A stretch of DNA of 64,000 nucleotides from positions 434,001 to 498,000 of the forward strand of contig NZ_CP047045.1 of NCBI RefSeq assembly GCF_009792355.1, in the 5' to 3' direction. Shown piece by piece: positions 19,052 to 29,312 of this stretch. Position numbers and translations under genes: made by a program. The notes beneath the pieces were generated by a model. The model had not been told where the DNA came from. It worked only from the letters and a program-made list of their open reading frames with translations, and did no database searches. Numbering within the stretch: position 1 is the stretch's first letter; each line of letters opens with the position of its first letter. This stretch comes from Terricaulis silvestris. Its GTDB lineage: Bacteria > Pseudomonadota > Alphaproteobacteria > Caulobacterales > Aquidulcibacteraceae.

Positions 19052-19980
19052 CAGAAATAGCCCTCGTGCTTCTTCTTCTCCATAGACCCGGCCTGGTCGT
19101 GGTCGATCACACGGCCTTGGCGCTCGCTCGTTGTGGTGAGAAGGATTTCCTGGATGATCGCCGGCACGGTTTCGGCGCTGCTTTCGACTGCACCCGTGAG
19201 CGGAAAGCAGCCGAGCGTGCGAAAGCGCACCGTGCGCAGTTCAGGCTTTTCACCAGGCGCAAGCGGCATGCGCTCATCATCGACCATGATCAACGCGCCA
19301 TCGCGAATCACAACCGGACGCGGCGCCGCGAAGTAGAGCGGCACGATGGGGATGTTCTCGAGGTGGATGTATTGCCAGACATCGAGCTCGGTCCAGTTCG
19401 AGATCGGAAACACGCGGATCGATTCATCCTTGTGCTTCTTGGCGTTGTAGAGCCGCCAAAGCTCGGGCCGTTGCGTCTTCGGATCCCAGCGGTGATTGGC
19501 CGAGCGAAAAGAGAAGATCCGCTCTTTCGCCCGCGACTTCTCCTCGTCGCGCCGCGCGCCGCCGAATGCGGCGTCGAAGCCATAGTGTGAAAGCGCTTGC
19601 TTCAAGCCTTCGGTTTTCCAGATCTGCGTATGCGCCGCTGAGCCGTGGTCAAACGGGTTGATGTTCTTCTCAACCGCTTCGGCGTTTTTGTAGACCAGTA
19701 GCTCGAACCCTAGCTCTGCCGCCATGCGCTCGCGCATTTCGTACATCGCCCGGAATTTCCACGTCGTGTCGACATGCAGGAGCGGAAACGGCGGCGGCGA
19801 GGGGTAGAACGCCTTCATCGCCAGATGCAGCATCACGGCGCTGTCTTTGCCGATGGAGTAGAGCATCACCGGCTTGTCGGCTTCTGCCGCCACCTCGCGC
19901 ATGATGTGGATCGACTCGGCTTCCAGGCGCTGCAGATGCGTAAGCCGCGCTGGGCTGATCGTGGGCGAGGTCTTAGCCAT
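19051..19980 (-). CDS. cysD: Sulfate adenylyltransferase subunit 2
   Basis: A 309-residue PP-loop enzyme with [19 protein letters not shown], the Arg-rich [15 protein letters not shown] and the conserved [11 protein letters not shown] and [15 protein letters not shown] segments. It is the catalytic ATP sulfurylase subunit and needs CysN. It is the first gene of a two-gene operon overlapping cysNC. No reductase or transporter gene is adjacent. Confidence 0.96.
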   Translation of the reverse strand: MAKTSPTISPARLTHLQRLEAESIHIMREVAAEADKPVMLYSIGKDSAVMLHLAMKAFYPSPPPFPLLHVDTTWKFRAMYEMRERMAAELGFELLVYKNAEAVEKNINPFDHGSAAHTQIWKTEGLKQALSHYGFDAAFGGARRDEEKSRAKERIFSFRSANHRWDPKTQRPELWRLYNAKKHKDESIRVFPISNWTELDVWQYIHLENIPIVPLYFAAPRPVVIRDGALIMVDDERMPLAPGEKPELRTVRFRTLGCFPLTGAVESSAETVPAIIQEILLTTTSERQGRVIDHDQAGSMEKKKHEGYF

Positions 19981-20039
19981 GATTGGCGCCTTCTTAGCGC
20001 CGGCGGTCCGCGTTTGGGAATGCGAAACAACCGCGGACG

Positions 20040-21149
20040 TCAGCGATCCAGGCTTTCGGATGCTATCGCGGCGACGTGCTCGGCGATGGCCAGCGATGAG
20101 GTGAGGCCGGGGGACTCGATGCCGAGCAAGTTAATCAGGCCGCGAGCGCCATGTTCGCGCGGACCTTCAATCTGGAAATCCACTGCGGGCGCGCCGGCGG
20201 GCGCAAGCTTTGGGCGTACGCCCGCATAAGCAGGCGCCAACGCGCCGTCGCGCAGCCCGGGCCAGTACGTGCGAATGACGGCGTAGAACTTGTCAGCGCG
20301 GGCGGGATTGACGTCGTAATTGGGTTCATCGATCCACTCGACGTCAGGGCCGAACCGCGCTTGGCCAGCGAGATCGAGCGTCAAATGCACACCGAGCCCG
20401 CCTGGCTCTGGCGCTGGATAGACCAGCCGCGCGAACGGCGAGCGCCCGGTCAGCGTGAAATAGTTTCCCTTGGCGTAGTAGCTGGGCCGCGCGAACGCCG
20501 CGTTGAATCCCTCGATGCGATGGGTGAGGGGCGCCGCGTCCAGTCCGCCCGCATTCACCACGATGCGCGCCTTCAGCGTGTCCTCGTCGCCGATCCGGAT
20601 GACGATGCCATCGTCTTCGAGCCGCATGCTGGAAACTGGCGACCCGTAAGCGATCATCGCGCCACTTGCTTGTGCGTCTCCCAGTAAGCTCAACATGAGC
20701 CCGTGTGTGTCGATGATCCCGGTCGATGGCGACAGCAGCGCGGCGACGCACTGCAGTTCCGGTTCGAGCGCGCGCGCCTCTTCGCTCGTGAGGCGTTGGA
20801 TGTCGCTGACGCCGTTGCGCGCCGCGGCTGCGGCAATGCGGCCAAGTTCATCGACTTGCTTGTCGTCGGTCGCGACGATCAGCTTGCCGCAGCGTTTGTG
20901 CGTGACGCCATGGCTGGTGCAATATTCGTAAAGCCGATCGCGCCCGCTGATGCAGAACCGAGCCTTCAGCGAATTGGCGGGATAGTAAATGCCGGCGTGG
21001 ATCACCTCGCTGTTGCGCGAGCTGATGCCTGATCCAAAATGATCCTCCCGCTCCAGGATGATCACCTCGCGCCCGGCTTGGGCGAGCGCGCGCGCAACAG
21101 CGAGGCCGATCACACCCGCGCCAATCACCACACACTCGATCTCGTCCAT
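20040..21149 (-). CDS. FAD-dependent oxidoreductase, L-2-hydroxyglutarate oxidase-like
   Basis: A 369-residue DAO-family flavoprotein. The N-terminus has the dinucleotide-binding loop [20 protein letters not shown] and [20 protein letters not shown], which is typical of the LhgO/L2HGDH group, followed by [11 protein letters not shown]. The C-terminal half has [20 protein letters not shown]. It likely oxidises L-2-hydroxyglutarate or a related 2-hydroxyacid and passes electrons to oxygen or quinone. The ATG at 21149 begins the conserved [10 protein letters not shown]; the upstream in-frame extension to 21284 has no family resemblance. Confidence 0.8.
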   Translation of the reverse strand: MDEIECVVIGAGVIGLAVARALAQAGREVIILEREDHFGSGISSRNSEVIHAGIYYPANSLKARFCISGRDRLYEYCTSHGVTHKRCGKLIVATDDKQVDELGRIAAAAARNGVSDIQRLTSEEARALEPELQCVAALLSPSTGIIDTHGLMLSLLGDAQASGAMIAYGSPVSSMRLEDDGIVIRIGDEDTLKARIVVNAGGLDAAPLTHRIEGFNAAFARPSYYAKGNYFTLTGRSPFARLVYPAPEPGGLGVHLTLDLAGQARFGPDVEWIDEPNYDVNPARADKFYAVIRTYWPGLRDGALAPAYAGVRPKLAPAGAPAVDFQIEGPREHGARGLINLLGIESPGLTSSLAIAEHVAAIASESLDR

Positions 21150-21219
21150 GAGCCAGACCTCTACACTGCCGCTTCGCAATGCAGCCAATGCGGGCGCCGC
21201 AGCAAGCCCTTTGCCAAGA

Positions 21220-22269
21220 TTAACTGCTTCGGATGCGCGCGCGAAGGCGGCCCAGCTCCCAAAGGTCGTTACGTGTAAAGCCAAGTCTGGAACTGATAGC
21301 GGTCACCACTGGTTTGCCGAGACGCTGCTCAAGTGCATCGAGGCGAGAGGATTTCTCTCGATCAGCGTCAGCGATCGCAATTGAGGCGCCTTCCATGCTC
21401 GCCCGGATAAGCTCTTCGGCGCGTAGGACGAGTTCAGTCTTCAGTTCAAGGTAAGCGAACGCATCGGCGGCGCTGCCTTGGCCGAGGCGGCCAACGAGTT
21501 GATGCAACGAGCGCCCGGCCTCACTCTCGGCGAAGCGGCCGGCGCGGATGTCTTCGAGCGCCTTGCGGTGCGCTGCCTCGTCGGTCTTGAGCCACTGGCT
21601 GGTTGCTCGTTCGCTCCGCGCCAGCGTCAAGAACAGGGTTACGGGCACGAGCATGAGCGTCAGCGCCATGATCAGGACGGGCTGGTTGGGGAAATGGTTG
21701 AAGGTTGAGTGGATGACGATCGCGGCGGCAAGGCCTGGCAGGAAGAGCAGCGGGTTGAAGCTGTACTTCGCCGCCGCGTCCTCGGCTTGGCGTTCCGTCA
21801 TTTCGTGCGAGATCACGGCGAACAACGCAGTGGCGCCGCCATGCATGACGGCCGTGCCGAAGCCGCGCACCAGCCAGGCGCTGACATTGGCGTCGAGCAC
21901 TGCGAACAAAAACCAGAGGTTCTCGGCAACAGAGAAGCCAGCACCCAGCGCAAAGCCAGCGATTGCCGCATCGAGCTTGAAGCCGAGCCGGTTGTAGTAG
22001 AACAGCGCCAGGATCGGCGCGGCTTTAAGGGTTTCCTCAATCAGGGGCGACACGTAGCGGCTGAAGGCGCTGAATCCGATTGGAAAGCCGTCCATTGCCT
22101 GGCCGTTGAGGAGCAGGCTGACCGCCGCCGCGCCGCCGCCCGCCAAAGTCAGCAGCGAAATATCGCGCAGGCTAATGAGATTAAAGACGTCCAGCCGGTC
22201 GAACACCGTGAGCAGGACAAGCACGGGCGCCACCGCGATCAGCGCCTTCAGCAGCAGATCAGATTCCAT
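21220..22269 (-). CDS. PrsW-type intramembrane protease
   Basis: A 349-residue membrane protein with about seven hydrophobic segments in the first 235 residues. It has the PrsW motif set: EE in [16 protein letters not shown], the [17 protein letters not shown] segment, HGGATALFA and the His in [10 protein letters not shown]. PrsW proteases cut membrane proteins such as anti-sigma factors. The C-terminal 120 residues are soluble and charged, an extension beyond the protease core. The ATG at 22269 overlaps the stop of the upstream 1027-residue protein (TGATG), so the two are probably co-translated. Confidence 0.8.
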   Translation of the reverse strand: MESDLLLKALIAVAPVLVLLTVFDRLDVFNLISLRDISLLTLAGGGAAAVSLLLNGQAMDGFPIGFSAFSRYVSPLIEETLKAAPILALFYYNRLGFKLDAAIAGFALGAGFSVAENLWFLFAVLDANVSAWLVRGFGTAVMHGGATALFAVISHEMTERQAEDAAAKYSFNPLLFLPGLAAAIVIHSTFNHFPNQPVLIMALTLMLVPVTLFLTLARSERATSQWLKTDEAAHRKALEDIRAGRFAESEAGRSLHQLVGRLGQGSAADAFAYLELKTELVLRAEELIRASMEGASIAIADADREKSSRLDALEQRLGKPVVTAISSRLGFTRNDLWELGRLRARIRSS

Positions 22270-25200
22270 CACATGATCTTCAGCGAGATCAGCACTTCGC
22301 TGCCCCGATTTTCGCCATCCTCGAAGCCTTCGGCGTAGCCGAGTGAGAACACCATTGGCAACCTGTGCGCGATGGTGAAATTCCAATCGGTTTGGACGCC
22401 GACGGTTTGTAGCGACCGGCGATCGCCCTTGGCCGGGTCCGCCTCCAGGGCGCCAGCAAACAGGGCGGGGCGCATTGAGCTCAGGAAGATGCTGGGGATG
22501 CCGATGTCCTCGAACCGGATCGGCGGCAGATTCACCTCCGCCACCGAGCGCACGAATGAGCGCGCGTCGATTTCGTTGATGTCGAAGCCCGGGAAGCTAT
22601 CGAACTCCCGGTAGCGCTTCACTTCGCGATCGTCGACGTAATTGTTGCCGAAGGCCCCCAGATAAAAGCTGCCGAGCGGGCTGTCGCGCTCGCCGCCGAC
22701 CGTGCCGGCAGCCGTGTAAAGCCAGACCGACGAGTTGTTGAGCGGCAGCGGCACGCCGAAATCGATGCCGCCGCGCACGCTCGGGAACGTCTCACCGTTG
22801 GCGTGGTCCGCGCCCGCCGCCAAATTCCAACGCCAGCCGCGTTCATGATCGACGGCGCCGAGCGAACGGGTGGTGTTGGTGTAGTTGAGCTCGGCGCTCA
22901 CGGTGCCCAGCGAGTCGAATTGCGTTTCCACTTCCTGCGCCGTGGGCAGCGTGTCGAGGCCCGTGTAGTAGGCGGCTTCCACACTCAGATCGAGCTGGCG
23001 CGGCGTGTCGTAGATCAGCGCGCGGTGATAGCCAACGATAGCGGCATCGCCCGCGCGCGAACGCTCGGTCGGTCCGAACAGATCGTAGAAATCGGCGTCG
23101 TTGTGCCAGTAACGGAATTTCCAGCGCAGCGTCTGGTAGGCCAGATCGAAGTGCCAATCTTGATCGTCGAGCGGAGAATCCGGCGTGTACGTCAACGTTG
23201 CGTGCAGCTGGCTGAACTGCAGCGGGTCTTCGAACGTGGCGGTGTACCCGAACGCCGTGTAGCCGCGGTAGCCTTCGACCACGGGGTAAGCCGCGCCGAG
23301 CCGCATTTCATCGCGCGGCACGTAGCGGCCGCGTTCGGTAATCAGCTCATCCAAGGGCACGCTACTTGGTGAGCCCACGCCCCACGTCGTCACCACCGGA
23401 TGGCGCTCGGCAATCTCAGCGCCGAGGAAGGTGATCGCGCCAAGGTCTTGAAGCGGCGTCGGCTGGATCCGGGCGGGACGAAAGCCGTCGCCGGTGTATT
23501 CGAAAACGATGAGCGAACCATCGGCTTGCGGAATGGGCCGGAAGAAGCCAGTCGAGGCGTTGCTGACGGCTTCGATCGCCTGCGTTGCGATCTCGAAGCG
23601 ATAAATGTTCGACACGCCGGTGTAGTACGCGCTGCCATAAAGGTAGCGCCCATCCGGTGAGAACACGAAGCCTTCCGGCGTCGAGGCGCCAAGGCTGAGC
23701 GTAGCGATCGCTTGCGGCGCTTCACTCTGCTGCAGATCCGCGACGCGGAACACTTGCACCGATTGGTCGCCGTTGACTTCGCCGATCGATGCCGAGAGCA
23801 GGGCGCCGTCTGACGAGATATCAAGGTCGAACGGCACGCGGCCGAACGGGAAGGTGTAGATTTGGTTCCAGCGGTCGTAGGGCGGCGGCAGCCGCACCAG
23901 AGTCGCAAAGCCGTTCAGGTGCCGCAGCCCCCACAGCGAACGGTCCTCCGGATTGAACACGATGTCGCCGATGCGCCCGTCGTGCAGCACCATGCGTTCG
24001 CGGCCCGTCGCGATATCGACTTCGATGATGTCGCGGTAGGCGTAATTATCGGCGGTGTACCAGGCCGTGTTCGACTGCGGATCATAGGCCAGTGACGTGA
24101 CGCGATAGAGCATCGCGCCTTTGATGTCGGTGAGACGCCGGATGTCGCCGCTCTCCGGCGTCAGCACGCCAAGGTGTGCGATCACGCCGGGATAGCGGAA
24201 GCCGCCAATCAGCGCGCCGGTGTTTGCCTCGACGAAAGTGCGGGACACCGAACCAAGCGCGCGCGGCGAGAGCGGTGTGGCTTCGGTTGGCGGAAAGGCT
24301 TGCACCGACGCGAGATTGGCTTGCTGGAACGTGTGCTCCCACGCGATCCAATCGCGCCACGCGTCGTTCAGCGGCTTGCCGAACACCTGTTCGAATTGCG
24401 AGGCGTAGTAAGCTTCGCTCTCGGGGCCGCGGCGCAGCCATTCGATGACGCGCTCGGGCGAATAGGTCAGCGCCAGATAGCTGAAGAAGCGCGTGCCATA
24501 GAGGTAGTCATTCACGCCGACTTGGAAGTCGACGAAGATGCCTTCGGATTCGAGGCCTACCGGCGAGTAGAAGTGCGCGTCGTCGCGCACCATCGAGCGG
24601 AACACCATTTCGTCGTAGGCGCCTTGAGCGCGGCCGAAGCCGCCGGCCATCCACGTTTCGAGAAAAACGGCGCTGCCTTCGAGATACCAACGCGGCACGT
24701 TCACGCGCGGCGTAGCCAGATAATTGTAGAGAATGGATTCCGGGTGTTCCTGCACCGCCATCGGCTTGCCGCCGAACGCGCGCCGCCAGAACGCGTCGCG
24801 ATCGTTCCACACGTCCATGGTGGCGACGTGCGAGACCTCGTGGTTGGTCAGCGTGAAGAAGCGCTCGCCCGGGCTGAACGTCTCGTAGGAAAGGCTGAGC
24901 GGCGCGATGTCGAGCAGCAGGGCGTTGTTCGGTGAAGCGCGCGCGGCGGCGTTGCCGTAATCCGAGAAGTCCTTCAGCAGCAGCGTGGACTGATCCCACG
25001 GCTGCCATTCGAACATGCGCTCGTGATAGGCCAGCGCGTTTTCGAAGCTGCGCCCGACGTAGGGCGTCAAGTATGTCTCAGCCGGCGCGAAATAGAGGAG
25101 CCGTAGATCCTCGGTTTCGATCCGGCTGAGATCGATGAGCGGGATGTCGTCTGGCGCGCGGCTGGGAACGACCGTTTCGGGCTCTGGCGCGGGCGGCAGA

Positions 25201-25352
25201 GGAGGGTCTGGCGGGACCCCTACAATCGTTTCAGTTGGTGGCGCCGCTTGAAGCGGCGAGGGCGCTGCAGGCGCGTTCGTTTGCGCCTGCGCCGCCCCCG
25301 CCGAAACGAGTGTTGTCAGCGCCAAACCATATAAGAGCCCGCGGATCGTCAC
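22269..25352 (-). CDS. Exported zinc-metallopeptidase/beta-propeller-like protein
   Basis: A 1027-residue protein with an N-terminal signal peptide (LYGLALTTLVSAGAAQAQ) and a Pro-rich linker. Residues about 90-360 resemble a peptidase with HExxH as NHEVSHVAT, followed by a downstream Glu in WYLEGSAVFLE (gluzincin or peptidase MA-like). Residues about 375-660 show propeller-like repeats (SSDGALLSAS, FSPDGRYLYGSAYY, NPEDRSLWGL). The last 330 residues alternate like an outer-membrane beta-barrel. It is probably in the periplasm or outer membrane. The start is GTG at 25352; a TTG at 25361 is possible. The substrate is unknown. It is co-directional and coupled with the PrsW gene. Confidence 0.7.
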   Translation of the reverse strand: MTIRGLLYGLALTTLVSAGAAQAQTNAPAAPSPLQAAPPTETIVGVPPDPPLPPAPEPETVVPSRAPDDIPLIDLSRIETEDLRLLYFAPAETYLTPYVGRSFENALAYHERMFEWQPWDQSTLLLKDFSDYGNAAARASPNNALLLDIAPLSLSYETFSPGERFFTLTNHEVSHVATMDVWNDRDAFWRRAFGGKPMAVQEHPESILYNYLATPRVNVPRWYLEGSAVFLETWMAGGFGRAQGAYDEMVFRSMVRDDAHFYSPVGLESEGIFVDFQVGVNDYLYGTRFFSYLALTYSPERVIEWLRRGPESEAYYASQFEQVFGKPLNDAWRDWIAWEHTFQQANLASVQAFPPTEATPLSPRALGSVSRTFVEANTGALIGGFRYPGVIAHLGVLTPESGDIRRLTDIKGAMLYRVTSLAYDPQSNTAWYTADNYAYRDIIEVDIATGRERMVLHDGRIGDIVFNPEDRSLWGLRHLNGFATLVRLPPPYDRWNQIYTFPFGRVPFDLDISSDGALLSASIGEVNGDQSVQVFRVADLQQSEAPQAIATLSLGASTPEGFVFSPDGRYLYGSAYYTGVSNIYRFEIATQAIEAVSNASTGFFRPIPQADGSLIVFEYTGDGFRPARIQPTPLQDLGAITFLGAEIAERHPVVTTWGVGSPSSVPLDELITERGRYVPRDEMRLGAAYPVVEGYRGYTAFGYTATFEDPLQFSQLHATLTYTPDSPLDDQDWHFDLAYQTLRWKFRYWHNDADFYDLFGPTERSRAGDAAIVGYHRALIYDTPRQLDLSVEAAYYTGLDTLPTAQEVETQFDSLGTVSAELNYTNTTRSLGAVDHERGWRWNLAAGADHANGETFPSVRGGIDFGVPLPLNNSSVWLYTAAGTVGGERDSPLGSFYLGAFGNNYVDDREVKRYREFDSFPGFDINEIDARSFVRSVAEVNLPPIRFEDIGIPSIFLSSMRPALFAGALEADPAKGDRRSLQTVGVQTDWNFTIAHRLPMVFSLGYAEGFEDGENRGSEVLISLKIM

Positions 25353-25420
25353 TCCCCCCAAGTAACACGACCATCAAGCGCTCAAGTCGTGTCTCCCCCG
25401 TCGAGACGTAGGTTCGAAGC

Positions 25421-26995
25421 TCACTCTCTGATGGCGCGTGCAAAGCCCGGATCGTTGGCCATCGCCGCAAACGCCGAGCTGCCCGCGAGCGCCATGAAGC
25501 CAGGCTCGCGCGCCAGCGTCGTGAAGGCTTGCGCGTTGGTCGCGAGAGCCGTCAGCGCCTGCGAGTCACGCGCCAGCGCCGTGAACGCCTGCGGGTTCGA
25601 TGATACCGCGGCAAATGCGCCCGGATTTTGCGAGATCGCTGCGATCGCGCGTGCGTCCATGGCTTGGCTTGACCGGACAAGCGCTGCTTGGGCTTGGAAC
25701 GCCTGCGCGCTTGCCGCCATCGCGGTTAGACCCGCCGAGTCGCGCGCCAGCGCCGTGAACGCTTGCGAGTTCGCAGCCATCGCCGTGAAAGCTTGCGTGT
25801 TGCTTGCAAGTGCGGTGAAGGCGCCAGCGTCGCGCGCCAAGGCTTGGAACGCTTCCGCATTGGCGGCCAAAGCCGTGAATGCCTGCGGGTCGGCGCGGAG
25901 CGCGGTCATAGCGGCGGCGTCGCGGGCCAGCGCCGTGAACGCTTGAGCGTCGCGCGCCATGGCAACGTTTGCGCCTGCGTCGCGCGCAGCGGCGGCGAAG
26001 GCGGACGCGTCACGTGCGTAGGCGCCGAAAGCTTCGCCGTTGCGGGCCATCGCGGTGAAGGCTTCAGGGTGACGGGCCAACGCAGCGAACGCGCCAGCGT
26101 GGGCGGCCATCGCTGTGAACGCCTGCGGTTGCGTCGCCATCTGAGAGAACGCCTGCGAGTTCACAGCCAGGGCCGTAAGTGCTTGGGTATTGGCGGCTTG
26201 CGCGATGCGTGCGTCGGCGGTCGCGGCCTGAGCGGTCCGAACCATCGACGTCAGCGCCGCGGAATCGCGCGCCAAGGCTTGGAACGCTTCCGCATTGGCG
26301 GCCAAAGCCGTGAATGCCTGCGGGTCGGCGCGGAGCGCGGTCATAGCGGCGGCGTCGCGGGCCAGCGCCGTGAACGCTTGAGCGTCGCGCGCCATGGCAA
26401 CGTTTGCGCCTGCGTCGCGCGCAGCGGCGGCGAAGGCGGACGCGTCACGTGCGTAGGCGCCGAAAGCTTCGCCGTTGCGGGCCATCGCGGTGAAGGCTTC
26501 AGGGTGACGGGCCAACGCAGCGAACGCGCCAGCGTGGGCGGCCATCGCTGTGAACGCTTCGGCGTTCGCGGCTTGCGCGACCGCCGATTGCGCGACCGCA
26601 GCATCGGCGCCGCGAACCATGGCGGCGAACGAGGCCTGGTCGCGCGCCAGAGCGGTGAACGCTTGCGCGTCGCGCGCCATGGCGACGAGCGCTTCGGAAT
26701 TACTTGCGAGAGCGGCAAAGCCCGGATCGCGCGCGAGCGCGCGGAACGACGGATCATTGACCATCAGTTCGAACGCGTCGGTCTGCATCAGCTGCGGAAC
26801 GGTCTCGTCGCCGAGCGTGATGTCGGCGCCCGATACCTGCGAGGCGCGGTAGCGGTCGGCCGGTGCGATAGTGCCAACGCTCTCGCCGGTGGGCGGCCAA
26901 AGCGTGCCGACCGTGATCGCGCCGATCGCCAGAACCCCAACAAGGGCAGTCGTAGCGACGCCCAGCTTCAAGCTGTTCGAAAGACCATTCGACAT
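25421..26995 (-). CDS. Membrane-anchored protein of 10-residue AFxALARDxx repeats
   Basis: A 524-residue protein. Residues 8-32 form one membrane helix (LGVATTALVGVLAIGAITVG), and a short linker follows. From about residue 85 to the end the chain is almost entirely a 10-residue repeat with consensus A-F-x-A-(L/M)-A-x-(D/N)-x-x, for example AFTALARDAQ and AFTAMAANSQ. About 40 units are visible. It contains no charged catalytic pattern. The period fits a repetitive solenoid or helical array better than classic pentapeptide repeats (which need A(D/N)LxX). Function unknown. Two copies of a 293-base block inside the gene are identical. It sits 68 bases upstream of the metallopeptidase gene in the same direction. 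The ATG at 26995 has GGGGAA upstream. Confidence 0.72.
   Translation of the reverse strand: MSNGLSNSLKLGVATTALVGVLAIGAITVGTLWPPTGESVGTIAPADRYRASQVSGADITLGDETVPQLMQTDAFELMVNDPSFRALARDPGFAALASNSEALVAMARDAQAFTALARDQASFAAMVRGADAAVAQSAVAQAANAEAFTAMAAHAGAFAALARHPEAFTAMARNGEAFGAYARDASAFAAAARDAGANVAMARDAQAFTALARDAAAMTALRADPQAFTALAANAEAFQALARDSAALTSMVRTAQAATADARIAQAANTQALTALAVNSQAFSQMATQPQAFTAMAAHAGAFAALARHPEAFTAMARNGEAFGAYARDASAFAAAARDAGANVAMARDAQAFTALARDAAAMTALRADPQAFTALAANAEAFQALARDAGAFTALASNTQAFTAMAANSQAFTALARDSAGLTAMAASAQAFQAQAALVRSSQAMDARAIAAISQNPGAFAAVSSNPQAFTALARDSQALTALATNAQAFTTLAREPGFMALAGSSAFAAMANDPGFARAIRE
25830..26122. repeat. Direct repeat copy 1 inside the decapeptide-repeat gene
   Basis: This 293-base block appears again at 26265-26557, exactly 435 bases (145 codons) further on and in frame. 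I saw no difference between the copies by eye. It encodes about 97 residues. The identity contrasts with the divergence of the individual 30-base units, so the duplication or gene conversion is recent. Confidence 0.9.
26265..26557. repeat. Direct repeat copy 2 inside the decapeptide-repeat gene
   Basis: Second copy of the block at 25830-26122, same strand and reading frame. The match starts at TCGCGCGCCAAGGCTTGG and ends at GCTGTGAACGC, after which the sequences differ. Confidence 0.9.
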
Positions 26996-27220
26996 GGCTA
27001 GTAATTCCCCGTGTGCCTCGCGCTGGGGATTTGCTGCCAATTATTACCGCACGTCAATGAAATTAGGGCCGAAATGCCATTATGATAGCGCTCCGCACTT
27101 TGCTGCAGCGCAACAATTCGGCCCAGCAGGGGTGATTGCTCTCGAGCCTAAGCTGTTTGTAATATATCCGGATCGGAATCGGGCATATCGGACCCGCCAG
27201 GATCCACGAGGGGGAAGACA

Positions 27221-27595
27221 ATGATTGCGCGTTGGATGGTTGTTGGTTTCGTTTTGTGGATCGCTCTAGCCGCCGCCTTCCGCTTCGCAGGACATGAGCT
27301 GTTTCAACCAGGGCAAGGCGTGATGTGGCTGTTCTTGACGCTGCCTGTCGGGATGCTCGTGATCACATACGCGCTGCTCAAGATTCTGCGCGTTGCGCCG
27401 ACGGATCGCGCTGAAGCAGCATCCATCATGGTTGTGCCCGGCCTGCTCGTCGGCATCTATGAGATCACCAATTATGCGACGCTGTTTCCGAATCTGGATG
27501 CAGGTCTCAACGGCGCGTTCGCGTCTTTGATGTTCGCTTGCTACACGGCCATGATTCTTGCGGGCATCGTCGCGTCCAGACTGCAAAGCATTTAG
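27221..27595 (+). CDS. Small four-helix membrane protein, DUF5367-like
   Basis: A 124-residue protein with four hydrophobic segments (about residues 5-22, 34-55, 68-88 and 98-118). The segment YEITNYATLFPNLDAGLNGA between helices three and four resembles the DUF5367 family. The ATG follows GAGGGGGAAG. Function unknown. The upstream 225 bases, shared with the divergent repeat gene, are less GC-rich and probably hold both promoters. Confidence 0.65.
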   Translation: MIARWMVVGFVLWIALAAAFRFAGHELFQPGQGVMWLFLTLPVGMLVITYALLKILRVAPTDRAEAASIMVVPGLLVGIYEITNYATLFPNLDAGLNGAFASLMFACYTAMILAGIVASRLQSI

Positions 27596-27691
27596 GCGCT
27601 GCGCGCGCCGGCGCTGGTTCGGCGTCGCGCGTTGTGGCGGCCAATGAAGCGCGGCGCCTAATGTTCGCAGCGTACAGCGCGATGGAAGTGC

Positions 27692-29284
27692 ATGAGCAAC
27701 GGCCGCAATGAGGCGTTCAGAAGGTTTGCAATGCAGACCGCTATCCTCGCTTGGGGGGCGACGGCCGCGTTCTGGGTACTTTACGTCATCGATCACTATT
27801 GGCTCTCGCGCACCGCCGCGTCAGCCCAGTACAGCGGCGCTTTCGGGCGCTATTTCTCGTTCGATCCGGACAGCAACGCCGTCGCCTCTCTCTCCGGGGT
27901 GAACATCGCCGTATTCGGCATTGTTATCACTATCGTCAGCATCATCGTGCAGCTCTCGGCCGATCGCTACACTGGTGTTGCGCGCATGTTCCTACGCGAT
28001 CGCGTGAATATCCGTGTCGCGGCGTTTTACGTGGTGGCGTGCGTCATCAGCGTTTGGCTCTCGGCGTCGATCCAAGACGATTATGTGCCGCGCGCCACGC
28101 TCGTGGCGATGCTGTGCATGACCACGGGCGGCCTCGTGATCATGATGCCGTACTTCGGCTACGTGTTCTGGTTCCTCGATCCGCAAAATCTGATCCGGCA
28201 CATCCGCCGCGACGGCGTTGCCGACGCCGCTAAGGGCGCCGCCGAGCACGACGAGGCCAAGTGTTTCGAAGCGCAGGCGCAGACGCTGTTTGCCCTCGAA
28301 GAACTGACCGACATCGCCAACAACTCGATTTCCGGCAAGGACAAGATCATCGCCAGTTCGGTCGCCGATGCTTTGCGGGATTTCGCGATCGACTACCTCA
28401 AAGTAAAACCCACGGCGAGCAACGCGTGGTTCTCGATCGGCCCCGACATTCGGCTCAACCCTGATTTCGTCGCCATGGACGCGGAATCCCTCAGCGACCT
28501 CGAAGCGCGTCACACCTGGATCGAGTGGAAGGTGATGCGCCAGTTGCTGAGCATCTACGCTGAAGCTCTGGGCTCGATGCGCGACATCAATTACGTTATC
28601 GCGATTGACACCCGCTACATCGGCGAGGCCGCCGCCAAGGCCGACGACACCGAACTCGTGAATCTCGTGTTTCGGTTCATGAACTCGTACCTGCGTTCGA
28701 CGCTCAACGCCCGTGACGTGCGAACCGCCTACAATGTGCTGAACCAGTATCGAAAGCTCGGCGAAACCATGCTCGCCGAGGGCAAGCATCAAGCGGCCGT
28801 CGACGCGGTCAAGCACATGAAATACTACGGCCTCATCAGCTTCGAGATGGATTTGCACTTCGTCACCGAGACTGTCGGCTACGATCTCGGCGCGCTAGCG
28901 CAACTTGCCAACGAATTGGGCTCGCCAGCCGAGCAAGAGATCTTAGCCGAATTTCTCGAACTCGATCGCGCACCGTTCGTGCGCGAGCAGGAGAACGCGC
29001 TGTTGGGTGTCCGCAAAGCGCAGGTGAAGCTCGCCGTCTATTATTTGGCCAGTGGCCAAGATGATCGAGCCCGCGCCATCGCCAACGACATGCGCGACGA
29101 GCCGGCCGAACGCATGCGCCGGGTCTATCGCCAACTCGCCGCGGTCGAGAGCAAGGACTTTTGGGAGATCATCGATCGCGGCCGCAACTTCGAATACACG
29201 CCGCCGAAACAGCGGGAGTGCCTCGGGGCTTTCTTCGAGTTGCTGCACGTCGAGACGGCAAACGCGGCTCCGCCGAGCGAGTGA
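27692..29284 (+). CDS. DUF2254 family membrane protein
   Basis: A 530-residue protein with four N-terminal membrane helices (about residues 14-36, 66-90, 108-126 and 134-158). The DUF2254 hallmark region runs through them (FDPDSNAVASLSGVNIAVFG, then VQLSADRYTGVARMFLRDR). A large soluble helical part of about 370 residues follows. Function of the family is not established. No operon partner is evident; the preceding 27596-27691 gap has an 8-base inverted repeat (TTAGGCGC/GCGCCTAA). Confidence 0.78.
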   Translation: MSNGRNEAFRRFAMQTAILAWGATAAFWVLYVIDHYWLSRTAASAQYSGAFGRYFSFDPDSNAVASLSGVNIAVFGIVITIVSIIVQLSADRYTGVARMFLRDRVNIRVAAFYVVACVISVWLSASIQDDYVPRATLVAMLCMTTGGLVIMMPYFGYVFWFLDPQNLIRHIRRDGVADAAKGAAEHDEAKCFEAQAQTLFALEELTDIANNSISGKDKIIASSVADALRDFAIDYLKVKPTASNAWFSIGPDIRLNPDFVAMDAESLSDLEARHTWIEWKVMRQLLSIYAEALGSMRDINYVIAIDTRYIGEAAAKADDTELVNLVFRFMNSYLRSTLNARDVRTAYNVLNQYRKLGETMLAEGKHQAAVDAVKHMKYYGLISFEMDLHFVTETVGYDLGALAQLANELGSPAEQEILAEFLELDRAPFVREQENALLGVRKAQVKLAVYYLASGQDDRARAIANDMRDEPAERMRRVYRQLAAVESKDFWEIIDRGRNFEYTPPKQRECLGAFFELLHVETANAAPPSE

Positions 29285-29312
29285 ATCTCGCTCAAAAACT
29301 CATGGAAGAGGA

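Noticed and set aside
25421-26995. Regular DNA repeats suggestive of a tandem array or CRISPR
   Set aside because: The 30-base period is the coding period of 10-residue repeats in an open frame; there are no constant repeats with unique spacers.
25763-27001. A 412-codon plus-strand ORF
   Set aside because: It is antisense to the decapeptide-repeat gene and only mirrors its repeats; composition is Arg/Gly-rich as in shadow frames.
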